Notes: generated by a model not told the origin, from the sequence alone. Numbered from the stretch's first letter, positions 1 through 8,056 are shown. The stretch is 29,794 nt of DNA from CAYXUW01 sp964468375 (GCA_964468375.1 CAYXUW010000007.1:1-29794), one strand, 5' to 3'. Made by a program: numbers and translations.

Positions 1-1458
1 TATTACACGGTGCACAGCACCTTCGAGTATTTCCCCGGCGTTCCGGTTATGCACAGCAGAGACCTCGTGCACTGGCACCTGATCGGATATTGCCTGACAC
101 GCAAGAGCCAGCTGAATCTCGACGGAGTTCGGTCCTCGGGCGGCATTTACGCGCCGACAATTCGTTACTACGATGGCACCTTTTATGTGATAACTACCTG
201 CGTAGATTGCGGCGGTAATTTCTATGTTACTGCGAAAGACCCGGCAGGGCCGTGGTCGGAACCGATTTGGGTAAAAGACGGCGGCGGCATCGACCCCTCG
301 CTCCTTTTTGATGACGACGGCACGGTCTATTACCACCGACAGCAGGGCGGACGTCACGGCTGCACCGCTCAATCAACTATCGATATCAAAACCGGAAAAC
401 TCCAGGGAGAGTTGAAGGAAATATGGCGCGGCACGGGCGGCATCTGGCCCGAAGGTCCGCACCTCTATAAAATCAGCGGCAAGTATTACCTGATGATTTC
501 AGAAGGTGGCACAAGCTACGGCCATAGTGTCACCGTCGCCCGCAGCGATTCGCCGTGGGGACCGTTCGAATCCAATCCGAACAATCCCATCCTCACGCAT
601 AACGGGCTCGACGGTAATCCAATCCGCGCCGTCGGCCATGCTGACCTTGTTGAAACACCCGACGGCTGGTGGCTGGTTTGTTTGGCTATCCGCCCTAAGG
701 GCGGTTATTACCACCACATCGGCAGGGAAACTTTCCTCGCACCTGTCGCCTTTGAGGACGGCTGGCCCGTCGTCAATGAAACCGGAACCATTGATTTAGT
801 AATGCCCGCACCAAAATTACCCCAGCACATCTGGCCGAAAGAACCGGCAAGAGATAACTTCGATAGTAAAACATTAGCGCTGAAGTGGAACTATCTGAGA
901 AATCCCAACGATGAAGATTATTCCCTGACCGCTCGTCCCGGCTTTCTCCGTCTTAACGGCTCCGCTGTAACTTTAAACGACCAGGACTCGCCCGCATTCG
1001 TCGGCCAAAGACAGACCGATTTCAACTGTGTTGCCTCGACTTTGCTTGAATTCAACCCCGAAAGCGAAAACGAGGAAGCCGGCCTCGTGGCCAGACAGGA
1101 TGACAGAAATCATTACGAAATCGCGGTAACGCTAAAGAACGGCAAGCGCCAGGTCCTTTTTAGAAAAACCGTCCGGGGCGAAATAGTCGAACCCGTCCAA
1201 TACGTTGACGTAAAGCCCGGACCGGTTATACTGTCAGTCAAAGCAAAGCCGCTGTCTTACGAATTTTCCTGCCTGTCCGCGGACGGCACTGAAAAAGTGT
1301 TAGGCACCGCTTTAACGAAGGATTTATCCGTCGAAGAGATTGGCTTTGACTACGGGATGTGTTTTACCGGCGTATGCTTCGGTATGTATGCCACTGGCAA
1401 CGGGAAAAAATGCGCAACGCCGGCTGACTTCGACTGGTTTGAGTATGCAGTAAAATAA
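1..1458 (+). CDS. GH43 glycoside hydrolase (beta-xylosidase / arabinofuranosidase type), 5' end missing
   Basis: The frame is open from the first base (Y-Y-T-V-H-S-T-F-E-Y-F-P-G), so the in-frame GTG at 10 is internal and the true start lies before the window. The text matches the five-bladed propeller of GH43: the pKa-modulating Asp sits in GGGIDPSLLFDDDG and the general acid Glu in WPEGPHLYK. The general base Asp, normally in a YPDPS motif just before the part seen, is outside the window. The last ~190 residues form a second beta-sandwich domain (around EEAGLVARQDDRNHYEIAV) as in GH43 enzymes with a GH43_C2/DUF1349-like tail. Family members remove xylose or arabinose from the non-reducing ends of xylo-oligosaccharides. 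It ends 16 bases before the GH10 gene and is probably co-transcribed with it. Exact substrate cannot be set from sequence. Confidence 0.92.
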   Translation, partial: YYTVHSTFEYFPGVPVMHSRDLVHWHLIGYCLTRKSQLNLDGVRSSGGIYAPTIRYYDGTFYVITTCVDCGGNFYVTAKDPAGPWSEPIWVKDGGGIDPSLLFDDDGTVYYHRQQGGRHGCTAQSTIDIKTGKLQGELKEIWRGTGGIWPEGPHLYKISGKYYLMISEGGTSYGHSVTVARSDSPWGPFESNPNNPILTHNGLDGNPIRAVGHADLVETPDGWWLVCLAIRPKGGYYHHIGRETFLAPVAFEDGWPVVNETGTIDLVMPAPKLPQHIWPKEPARDNFDSKTLALKWNYLRNPNDEDYSLTARPGFLRLNGSAVTLNDQDSPAFVGQRQTDFNCVASTLLEFNPESENEEAGLVARQDDRNHYEIAVTLKNGKRQVLFRKTVRGEIVEPVQYVDVKPGPVILSVKAKPLSYEFSCLSADGTEKVLGTALTKDLSVEEIGFDYGMCFTGVCFGMYATGNGKKCATPADFDWFEYAVK

Positions 1459-1474
1459 TAAACAGGAGTGTGAA

Positions 1475-2557
1475 TTGAAAAACAACAGCACACAAGACAG
1501 GCCCGCCTTGAAAAACGTTTTCAAGGACGACTTTTATATCGGCACCGCGCTTAATCTTGACCAGATTTACGGCAGAGAGCCCAAAGCTATGGAAATCGTC
1601 GAAAAGCACTTCAACAGCATCGTGCCCGAAAACATCCTTAAATGGGAAGAGGTCCACCCCGAACCGAACAGGTATAATTTCGAACCCGTAGACCGTTTCG
1701 TCGAAATCGGTAGAAAAAATAATATGTTCGTAGTCGGCCATTGTCTCGTCTGGTTTTTTCAAACTCCCAAATGGGTTTTCCAGGACGAATCAGGAAAACC
1801 CCTTACCCGTGAAGCGCTGCTCGACAGAATGAAAGAGCACATCTTCACCGTGATGGGCCGTTACAAAGGTCTCGTTCATGGCTGGGACGTCGTCAACGAG
1901 GCAATCAAACCCGACGGCTCATTCAGAGAAAGCGGCTGGCTCGATATCATCGGCGAAGACTACATACTCAAGGCCTTCGAATACGCCCGAGAGGCCGACC
2001 CCGACGCCGAGCTGTATTACAACGACTACAATATGTGGAAAAAGCCCCAGTATGAGGCCGTCTATAAGCTGATTGAAGACCTCCAGTCGAAAGGCGCGCA
2101 CATAGACGGCGTCGGCATACAGGGACACTGGGCCATCGACTATCCGCCCCTCGACGAAATCGAAACCGCCGTTAAGGCACTTTCCAAGCTCGGCGTAAAG
2201 CTGATGATGACAGAGCTCGACGTATGCGCAATTCCTTTCGCCGATGATTATGATAATCTCAGGGATATTTCCATCTATGACCCGGAAACGCAGAAGAAAC
2301 TCAACCCCTACCCCGACGGCCTGCCTGATGAGGTTCAGAAGAAACTCGCCGACCGCTACGCCGAACTGTTCGCGTTCTTCCGTAAATATAAAGACGTCTT
2401 CGGCCGGATTACTTTCTGGGCTGTTCACGACGGCCAGTCCTGGCGAAGCTATATGCCCATAAGCGGCAGGACCGATTATCCAACGCTTTTCGACCGTCAG
2501 TATAAATGCAAGCCCGCGTTCGATGCAGTCGTTAAAATAGCTCAGGACAAAAAATAA
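1475..2557 (+). CDS. GH10 endo-1,4-beta-xylanase, no signal peptide
   Basis: A 360-residue protein starting at TTG 1475, chosen because AGGAG at 1464-1468 is well placed and the GH10 domain begins soon after (FYIGTALN). The GH10 landmarks are complete: NSIVPENILKWE, VVGHCLVW, the acid/base Glu142 in WDVVNEA and the nucleophile Glu247 in MMTELDV, then ITFWAVHDGQSW near the C-terminus. It hydrolyses internal beta-1,4 links of xylan or xylo-oligosaccharides. The N-terminus is polar (MKNNSTQDRP) with no signal peptide, so the enzyme is probably cytoplasmic and acts on imported oligosaccharides, together with the upstream GH43 enzyme. Length is that of a single catalytic domain with no carbohydrate-binding module. 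Confidence 0.95.
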   Translation: MKNNSTQDRPALKNVFKDDFYIGTALNLDQIYGREPKAMEIVEKHFNSIVPENILKWEEVHPEPNRYNFEPVDRFVEIGRKNNMFVVGHCLVWFFQTPKWVFQDESGKPLTREALLDRMKEHIFTVMGRYKGLVHGWDVVNEAIKPDGSFRESGWLDIIGEDYILKAFEYAREADPDAELYYNDYNMWKKPQYEAVYKLIEDLQSKGAHIDGVGIQGHWAIDYPPLDEIETAVKALSKLGVKLMMTELDVCAIPFADDYDNLRDISIYDPETQKKLNPYPDGLPDEVQKKLADRYAELFAFFRKYKDVFGRITFWAVHDGQSWRSYMPISGRTDYPTLFDRQYKCKPAFDAVVKIAQDKK

Positions 2558-2621
2558 AAAGCACCGACAATAACATCCCCGACAATATCGCCGGTCGCTT
2601 TTCCCGCTGTGTAATTTTAAC

Positions 2622-2650
2622 TTGACATATCAGCGTGCGAACATTATAAA
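2622..2650 (+). promoter_or_regulatory. Sigma-70-type promoter upstream of the PfkB kinase gene
   Basis: TTGACA at 2622-2627, a spacer of exactly 17 bases, and TATAAA at 2645-2650 match the housekeeping consensus in 11 of 12 positions. Transcription would begin near 2657, leaving a ~34-base leader that holds AAGGAG (2678-2683) before the TTG start at 2691. It implies that the kinase and GH3 genes can be transcribed separately from the GH43-GH10 pair. Confidence 0.75.
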
Positions 2651-2690
2651 GTAGGATTTTCCGTAAACTTATTTCATAAGGAGCTTTAAA

Positions 2691-3899
2691 TTGAAAAAAG
2701 ACATAGAAATCGTCGCTGCAGGCCACACCTGTCTGGACTTGATACCTGCCTTCACAATCGATGGAAAAGTTGACAAGATGACCGACGTCCTCGTGCCCGG
2801 CAAAATGATTAATATGGGCGACTGCGTCGTCGTCGGAGGAGGCCCCGTTACAAACGCCGGCGTATCTATTCGACGGCTCGGCGTAAAGACTGAGCTCATC
2901 GGCAAGGTCGGCGATGACGACTTCGGCAGCCAGATTATACAATGGTACGAGGAACACGAAGGCCACTTCAAAGGTATTCATCAGGTTAAAGGCGAATCCA
3001 CCTCATACACCATCGCAATCTGCATCCCCGGCATCGACCGTTTCTATCTGCATCACTGCGGTGCGAACGACACCTTCGTTTATGACGATATGGACTGGGA
3101 CCTCGTCGGCGGGGCAAAGCTGATGCTCTTCGGCTACCCGCCCTGGATGAAAAAGATTTACGAAAACACCGGCGCCGAATTAACGAAGATTCTCAAAAAG
3201 ACGAAAGAGTTGAACACCACAACCGCGCTCGATCTGTCGTTGCCCGACGTGAATAGTTACGCGGGCCAGCAGGACTGGAAAGCCATCCTCACCGATTGGA
3301 TACCGCTGTCGGATATTATGGTTCCCAGCGCTGAGGAAATATTCTATTTCCTCTACAAGGAAAGATTCCTCGATAAGAAAGCAAAACTCGGCCCTAAGGA
3401 AAGCGTCCTCGACCATATGACCGTCAAGGAAATTTCCGACCTCGGAAGCGATATGCTGAAAATGGGTACCGGCGTCGCAATGGTCAAATGCGGCCACCGC
3501 GGCCTGTATGTCCGCACCGGCGAAAAAGACCGGCTCGAAAAGTTCGGCGCCGCCGGCTGCAAAAACCTCGACAACTGGGCAAACCGCGAACTGTGGTTCC
3601 CGGTTTACGAGGAGGAAAAATTCGTTGGAGCCCTCGGCTCAGGTGATTCGGCAATCGCCGGATTCCTCTCGGCTTTTGTCCGCGAGATGTCCATCGAATC
3701 GTGCCTGCGATACGCTAACGCCGCCGGCAGTATGAACGTTACCGTCCCTGACGGACTAACGTGGAACAAAGGGTTTGAAGATTTGACGAAACGAATCGAA
3801 GCAGGATGGAAAACAAAAGAACTGAAAATTGATGAGGCCGGCTGGAAAAAAGAGAACGAATTCTGGGTCGGCCCTAACAACACCGGTCAATGGGAGTAA
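2691..3899 (+). CDS. PfkB-family carbohydrate kinase
   Basis: A 402-residue protein starting at TTG 2691 behind AAGGAG (2678-2683). It has the ribokinase/PfkB pattern: an N-terminal sugar-binding strand (EIVAAGHTCLDLIPAF), the glycine pair region GGGPVTNAGVSIRRLG (about 49-64), GKVGDDDFG, and the C-terminal ATP/anion-hole motif LGSGDSAIAGF with the catalytic base Asp319. These enzymes phosphorylate sugars or nucleosides with ATP in the cytoplasm. At ~400 residues it is longer than the usual 300-330, with extra material around 200-260, so it may belong to a subfamily of unknown substrate. Placement between GH10 and GH3 genes and its own promoter suggest it phosphorylates a monosaccharide released by this cluster; that is inference. 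Confidence 0.88.
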   Translation: MKKDIEIVAAGHTCLDLIPAFTIDGKVDKMTDVLVPGKMINMGDCVVVGGGPVTNAGVSIRRLGVKTELIGKVGDDDFGSQIIQWYEEHEGHFKGIHQVKGESTSYTIAICIPGIDRFYLHHCGANDTFVYDDMDWDLVGGAKLMLFGYPPWMKKIYENTGAELTKILKKTKELNTTTALDLSLPDVNSYAGQQDWKAILTDWIPLSDIMVPSAEEIFYFLYKERFLDKKAKLGPKESVLDHMTVKEISDLGSDMLKMGTGVAMVKCGHRGLYVRTGEKDRLEKFGAAGCKNLDNWANRELWFPVYEEEKFVGALGSGDSAIAGFLSAFVREMSIESCLRYANAAGSMNVTVPDGLTWNKGFEDLTKRIEAGWKTKELKIDEAGWKKENEFWVGPNNTGQWE

Positions 3900-3929
3900 T
3901 AAATAGACAATAATATCAGGAGATAAAAC

Positions 3930-5762
3930 ATGGCGAAGAAAAGCAATGCCAAAAGAGATGCGTTTGTAAAAAGAAAAGTAGCTAAGATGACCCTCGACGA
4001 AAAGGTCGGCCAGCTCCTAACCTTCACCTGGCGCGGCGCAATGCCCACGCCGAGCGGCATCGAGCAAATCACGAAACTTCAGTGCGGCGGCCTCTGCCTC
4101 GAGCCCTACGCGCTGGAGACCTGCAAAAATCTCTACTGGGGCAATTCCCAGATAGACAAAACCTTCAAACCGCCGAAAGGTTATTTCACCATATCGAACA
4201 CCTACTTCGCCGGCAAGACCTTCGGCATCAGCATCACCCCCGAAGAATACACCAAACGCCTCAATCAGATGCAGAAAATCGCAATGGCCCGCCCCTCCGG
4301 AATCCCGCTGCACCTGACAATCGATATGGAAGGCGATTTCAAAAATGACTATATGGCCGGCGGAATCAGGCAGTTCCCCTCACAGATGGGTATTGCCGCT
4401 ATCGGCGACCTCAAGACAACCTACAAAGTCGCCAATACTCTCGCCAAAATGTGCAGTAATATTGGTGTGACTCAGTTTTACCATCCGGTTTGCGATTGTA
4501 ACACGAATCCCAAAAACCCGGAAATCGGCGTCCGCTCTTTCTGTGACGACCCGAAACTTTGCGCCCGGCACGTGGCCGCGACCGTTAAAGGTTATCAGGA
4601 TGCCGGCGTCGCCGCCACCGGAAAGCATTATCCCGGCCGCGGCGCTTCCGGAACCGATGCACACGACGTGCTCGAAGTTCTTAACCTGAGCAAAAAGAGA
4701 ATGAAAGACGTTGATTTGGTCCCGTTTAAGGCGGCGATAGATGCCGGCTGCATGGCTATTATGACCGGCCACTCCGTTTACCCCGCATACGACCCCAAGC
4801 ATCCGACCACGCTTTCGTCGATACTGCTGACCGATTTGCTCAAGGGCGAGCTCGGCTTCGACGGCGTCATCGTTTCCGACGCAATCGGAATGGCCGCCAT
4901 CCTAAAGAAGTGGCCGCTCCCGAAGGCCTGCGCAATGGCAATAAAGGCCGGCGTCGATACCATCCTTCTAAAGGCCGACGACGAATCCCGTTCGCAGTGC
5001 TTCTTCGGCATCAAGGAAGCCGTCAAAAAAGGCGACGTCCCGATGGAGCGACTAAACGACGCCGTCACCCGACTGCTCAAGATGAAATACGACCAGGGCC
5101 TCTTCCAGACAGCCGGCAAAAAGGACCCCAAGAAGGCACAGCAGTACGCACTCAGCAAACCAGTCGTGGACTTCTGCTGGGAGACCGCCAAGAAGGCCCT
5201 TTTGGTAATGCGGGACAACAAGAAACTTCTGCCGCTGAAAAAGAGCCAGAAAATCCTCGTCATTGAGCAGCGTATTCCATACGAGTTTTGTGGCAAGGAT
5301 CCCTATATGCACACGCATATGTTCTGCGAGCGAATGGTCGAGAATTCCACCAACGTAATCCTCGTCGATACCGAGTTCTCCGCCTTCGACGAAGAGATTA
5401 AGGAATGCCTCCAGCTCGCAAAGCAGGCCGACGTCGTGGTAATGACCAACTACTACGCCCGCATCGTCAAGTCCGGCAACAATCAGCTCCTCGCCAAGAA
5501 GCTCAAACAGGCCGGACACAAGCTGATTGTCGTTACCAACAGTCCTTACGTAGAGGGCACAACCGCCGACGCCGACACCGTCGTCTGCCACTTCAGCGGA
5601 ACGCCCGACTCTATCAGGTCCTCCGTTGACTTGCTGTTCGGAAAAATCAAGCCGCGTAAGCAGACCAAATGCCCGGTCAAGCTTACCGGCAAAAAGGCGA
5701 AGAAAGTCGAAAAGCCGAAGGCCCAGCCGAAAAAGGCCCCCCTCGGCTTGTCATACTGCTAA
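3930..5762 (+). CDS. GH3 glycoside hydrolase, NagZ-type (beta-N-acetylhexosaminidase-like)
   Basis: A 610-residue protein, ATG at 3930 after AGGAG (3918-3922). The (beta/alpha)8 domain holds the NagZ-type loop GKHYPGRGASGTDAHD (231-246), where Asp243 and His245 would be the acid/base dyad, and the nucleophile Asp317 in GVIVSDAIGMA. A C-terminal alpha/beta sandwich domain (about 430-580) contains KKSQKILVIEQRI and the end is a Lys/Pro-rich tail (KKAKKVEKPKAQPKKAP). NagZ-type GH3 enzymes cleave beta-N-acetylglucosaminides, while classical GH3 beta-glucosidases/xylosidases lack this loop. No signal peptide, so it is probably cytoplasmic. The loop differs from the usual KHFPGHG by Tyr and Arg replacing Phe and His. 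Substrate may be GlcNAc-containing or a plant oligosaccharide. Confidence 0.88.
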   Translation: MAKKSNAKRDAFVKRKVAKMTLDEKVGQLLTFTWRGAMPTPSGIEQITKLQCGGLCLEPYALETCKNLYWGNSQIDKTFKPPKGYFTISNTYFAGKTFGISITPEEYTKRLNQMQKIAMARPSGIPLHLTIDMEGDFKNDYMAGGIRQFPSQMGIAAIGDLKTTYKVANTLAKMCSNIGVTQFYHPVCDCNTNPKNPEIGVRSFCDDPKLCARHVAATVKGYQDAGVAATGKHYPGRGASGTDAHDVLEVLNLSKKRMKDVDLVPFKAAIDAGCMAIMTGHSVYPAYDPKHPTTLSSILLTDLLKGELGFDGVIVSDAIGMAAILKKWPLPKACAMAIKAGVDTILLKADDESRSQCFFGIKEAVKKGDVPMERLNDAVTRLLKMKYDQGLFQTAGKKDPKKAQQYALSKPVVDFCWETAKKALLVMRDNKKLLPLKKSQKILVIEQRIPYEFCGKDPYMHTHMFCERMVENSTNVILVDTEFSAFDEEIKECLQLAKQADVVVMTNYYARIVKSGNNQLLAKKLKQAGHKLIVVTNSPYVEGTTADADTVVCHFSGTPDSIRSSVDLLFGKIKPRKQTKCPVKLTGKKAKKVEKPKAQPKKAPLGLSYC

Positions 5763-5789
5763 AAGCAGTTTAAGATTGAGTTGCTATCC

Positions 5790-5819
5790 ACCGCCGATGC
5801 CCACAAAAGCATCGGCGGT
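5790..5819 (+). terminator. Rho-independent terminator after the GH3 gene
   Basis: ACCGCCGATGC (5790-5800) pairs perfectly with GCATCGGCGGT (5809-5819) around an 8-base loop, followed by TTTGCTTTT. It lies 28 bases after the GH3 stop and closes the glycan cluster. Confidence 0.85.
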
Positions 5820-5841
5820 TTGCTTTTAAACCGAACTTGCT

Positions 5842-5933
5842 ATTGCCGCCTCCTGCTCGGATAATCTTTTTACTGTCCGCCTGCGGCGAACTGCTGTTCG
5901 TTTCCGACTCGCGGGCATCCGGCAACAACAGCA
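5842..5933. repeat. Dispersed repeat family B, copy 1 (long form)
   Basis: Shares CCTCCTGCTCGGATAAT, TTTTTACTGTCCGC, GACTCGCGG and CAACAGCA, in the same order and orientation, with 6553-6619. This copy carries about 20 extra bases after TGTCCGC that hold TGCTGTT, the inverse of the AACAGCA at its end, so the long form can fold. The two copies flank the STAS-like gene. Confidence 0.75.
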
Positions 5934-5952
5934 ACTTTAGGTGACTAATCTA

Positions 5953-5979
5953 AGGATACCTAAGCATCTTAGGTATCCT
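5953..5979. repeat. Perfect 12-bp hairpin
   Basis: AGGATACCTAAG (5953-5964), loop CAT, CTTAGGTATCCT (5968-5979). It is not followed by a T-run on either strand, so an ordinary terminator role is not supported. It could be a protein-binding palindrome or part of a repeat. Confidence 0.65.
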
Positions 5980-5981
5980 CC

Positions 5982-6015
5982 CATTTCCCAATCCCCCGCA
6001 ACATTTAAAAGCCCC
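5982..6015. repeat. Dispersed repeat family A, copy 1
   Basis: Core AATCCCCCGCAACATTTAAA followed by AGCCCC. The same block occurs at 8066-8098 and, with small changes, at 8836-8880, always between genes and in the same orientation. Confidence 0.8.
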
Positions 6016-6066
6016 TGAAAACTGTCAATTATCGGACAGACAAGCTGAGATTTAACCGCGTATCTA

Positions 6067-6507
6067 ATGACGGTGCCTTTTACTGCCGATATCAAATCTA
6101 TAAACCTTAACTTTTTGGATGTCCGGAAAATGGACCTGAAGTTAGACTATCTGGAAGAAGACGCGATAGTGTGTGTGAAAGTGTCCGGCATCATGGACTT
6201 TGCCGAGCACAAAAGATATGCCGAAGAGATGCTTTCGTTCGCAAAGGAGCATAACTCGCACAAAATTTTTGTAAACATGCTGGAGATGATACCGCGGCTC
6301 ACCACCCTTGAAATTGACGACCTGTCCAAAACGTTAATAGAATGCGGCACAACACCTGAACATAGATTCGCCGTTCTGCACAACCCGCCTCCGCCGCACG
6401 ACAAAGGATTCGCATTCTTCAGAAACACGGCATCCCTTAAGTCGATCACAATCAAGCAGTTTGCCAACAAGGACGAGGTATTCGCCTGGCTTAAATCAGA
6501 ACCATAA
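6067..6507 (+). CDS. STAS/SpoIIAA-like domain protein
   Basis: A 146-residue (or 125-residue) cytoplasmic protein. From Met22 (ATG at 6130) the pattern is that of a STAS/SpoIIAA-like fold: a beta-hairpin (LDYLEEDAIVCVKVSGIMD), a helix (AEHKRYAEEMLSFAKEH), a strand with a conserved turn (SHKIFVNMLEMIPRL), and a later strand-helix (HRFAVLHNPPPP, then KDEVFAWLKSEP). Such proteins act as small binding modules, often in stress or partner-switch signalling; no specific partner can be named here. The start is uncertain: neither 6067 nor 6130 has a strong ribosome site, and the first 21 residues lie before the domain, so 6130 may be the true start. Family B repeats flank it on both sides. Confidence 0.7.
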   Translation: MTVPFTADIKSINLNFLDVRKMDLKLDYLEEDAIVCVKVSGIMDFAEHKRYAEEMLSFAKEHNSHKIFVNMLEMIPRLTTLEIDDLSKTLIECGTTPEHRFAVLHNPPPPHDKGFAFFRNTASLKSITIKQFANKDEVFAWLKSEP

Positions 6508-6552
6508 CTCGACGGCCTTCAATTCCTCCGGCTTTGTTACCTAAAGCCGCTG

Positions 6553-6619
6553 TTGCCTCCTGCTCGGATAATATTTTTACTGTCCGCTTCTGACTCGCGG
6601 CCATCCGCCACCAACAGCA
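6553..6619. repeat. Dispersed repeat family B, copy 2 (short form)
   Basis: Direct repeat of 5842-5933 lacking ~20 internal bases, with about 90% identity in the shared parts by eye (CCTCCTGCTCGGATAAT, TTTTTACTGTCCGC, ACTCGCGG, CAACAGCA). It lies between the convergent STAS-like and phosphatase genes. Confidence 0.75.
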
Positions 6620-6675
6620 GAATCTGCCGAGCTTTTGATTGATTTTTTAACCGCCTATCAGCACAATCTAAAAAA

Positions 6676-8004
6676 TCATTTAGGTAATTTAATTCCAAAT
6701 AATGTAGCGTATATGAGCCGGTAGATGTCCGTATTATCGACATTATTGGCAAGTAATTCCGAGTTCAAACCATGTGCCTTGGCAATCACGCCGCCGGCAA
6801 GATCATCGTTGCCGGTAGCCCAGCAGACGCCGAAACGCAGGCGATTGCCGAACTGATCCGGTGCGGTAATAAAAGGCAGCGTCCCTGTCCCGTCCTTACC
6901 GTCCAAAGGCGCGCCGTTCAATGTTGTCGCCGGCAGCGGCTCTTCGAATTTCTTTGAATCTCGAACGTTCACAACTTCCATACCGCTGGCATCGCTGTCC
7001 GCCGCGGTAATCAGCAATGTATCGGGATTTTCCTCGATATATTTCATAGCAACCCCGATTGCCGCATCAGCTCTGCTCAACGCCTCCAGCGCCCCTGTGG
7101 CATTGTTCCTATTTGAAAAATTGTCTGTCCCTTCTTCTTCCACGACCATAAAGAAGTTTTTCCCTTTATGCTTCATTATTTTCAGCGCTTTCTCCGTCAT
7201 TTCCGCAAGAGACGGTGCGCTTTCATTATACAAGGGGAGATTTCTTGCCCTGAGTTCCTCTTCTGTTTTATCGTTAAACGTATGGCTGGCAGCAAAAACG
7301 CCTAATACTTTTTCTGTATTTAGTGGAAGTTCCAATAACTCCTCTCTGTTATAGACGATGGTATAACCGAGTTTCCCCGCTTCTTCGATAAGGTTTTTCC
7401 CGTCTTTTCGCTTGCCCGGTTTGCCGTGCCTGCCGATTTGACCTTCCGGAAGCAATAGCTCTTCTCCGCCGGCCATAATAATATCGGCGCCGCTGTAAAT
7501 GACTTGTTCTGAAATTGCATCCGACATACTTCGACTTGGAACATTGGCAACAAAAACGGCCGTTCCGGGTTCGCAGATATGACCGCTGTTTATCAGGGCG
7601 ACAGTCTTTCCCGCTTTCTTCGCCTCGACCATTATACTGTAGTCTTTTCCGGAAGCGGACTTAATCGGCTTTTGGGGGTTGATGCCGAAGAAGTCATAAT
7701 CTGCTTTTACTCCGAAGGCATGAACTGTGGCACCACCGTGGGAGCTGCTGTTGGTCGAATTTTTTAGATGTCCGCGATACAACCCCATCCGCTCCATTTT
7801 GTCCCAGTTGGTATTCCCGTCAGGCCCTTTCTCCAGCAGCCGCATAGCCCCCCACATCGAAGCCCCGCTGCCGTCGGGATGAATAAATATCACATTCCCG
7901 GTTTTCAATTTCGTTGTTTTGACCTCTGAGCGGCAAGCAGCAGGAAGAATACAAAACATTAAAACAACGATGATTTTATGTTTTCGGCTGAATTTCATAA
8001 TCAT
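6676..8004 (-). CDS. Alkaline phosphatase superfamily protein with altered metal site, exported
   Basis: A 442-residue protein when started at the ATG at 8004, which follows an AAGGAAGGGA purine tract; a longer frame to 8088 lacks support. Residues 1-24 form a signal peptide (IIVVLMFCILPAAC), ending in a possible but non-standard lipobox with Cys24. The alkaline phosphatase order is kept: FIHPDGSG (Asp44), a Ser/Thr-rich nucleophile region STNSSSHGGAT (83-93), VVEEEGTDNFSNRNN (Glu290-291, Asp294), LLITAADSDASG (Asp336) and CWATGNDD (394-401). Compared with E. coli PhoA the three zinc-binding His are replaced: by Asn298, Ser337 and a Thr/Gly region near 397. It is therefore either a variant hydrolase with other metal use or substrate, or a non-catalytic homologue. 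Family call is firm; activity is not. Confidence 0.85.
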   Translation of the reverse strand: MIMKFSRKHKIIVVLMFCILPAACRSEVKTTKLKTGNVIFIHPDGSGASMWGAMRLLEKGPDGNTNWDKMERMGLYRGHLKNSTNSSSHGGATVHAFGVKADYDFFGINPQKPIKSASGKDYSIMVEAKKAGKTVALINSGHICEPGTAVFVANVPSRSMSDAISEQVIYSGADIIMAGGEELLLPEGQIGRHGKPGKRKDGKNLIEEAGKLGYTIVYNREELLELPLNTEKVLGVFAASHTFNDKTEEELRARNLPLYNESAPSLAEMTEKALKIMKHKGKNFFMVVEEEGTDNFSNRNNATGALEALSRADAAIGVAMKYIEENPDTLLITAADSDASGMEVVNVRDSKKFEEPLPATTLNGAPLDGKDGTGTLPFITAPDQFGNRLRFGVCWATGNDDLAGGVIAKAHGLNSELLANNVDNTDIYRLIYATLFGIKLPK

Positions 8005-8056
8005 TGCTTCAGTCCCTTCCTTCAAAAAGACGTTTCCCTCCGAAGTTGCGCGCCGA

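Larger units (their letters stand above)
5763..6066. other. Intergenic region between GH3 and STAS-like genes
   Basis: About 300 bases without a convincing gene. It holds the terminator (5790-5819), repeat family B copy 1 (5842-5933), a perfect 12-bp hairpin (5953-5979) and repeat family A copy 1 (5982-6015). The last ~50 bases lead into the STAS-like gene and show no strong promoter. Confidence 0.7.

Noticed and set aside
1919..2428. 169-codon minus-strand frame inside the GH10 gene
   Set aside because: Shadow of the GH10 coding frame; the plus strand has full family motifs there.
2561..2605. Weak stem after the GH10 gene followed by TTTT
   Set aside because: Pairing is imperfect (AGCACCG with CGGTCGCT, one bulge) and the loop is long; it could be a terminator but the evidence is too thin.
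6641..6677. GATTTTTTA / TAAAAAATC pairing at the end of the phosphatase gene
   Set aside because: Pure A/T stem with a 19-base loop overlapping the stop codon; too weak for a terminator call.
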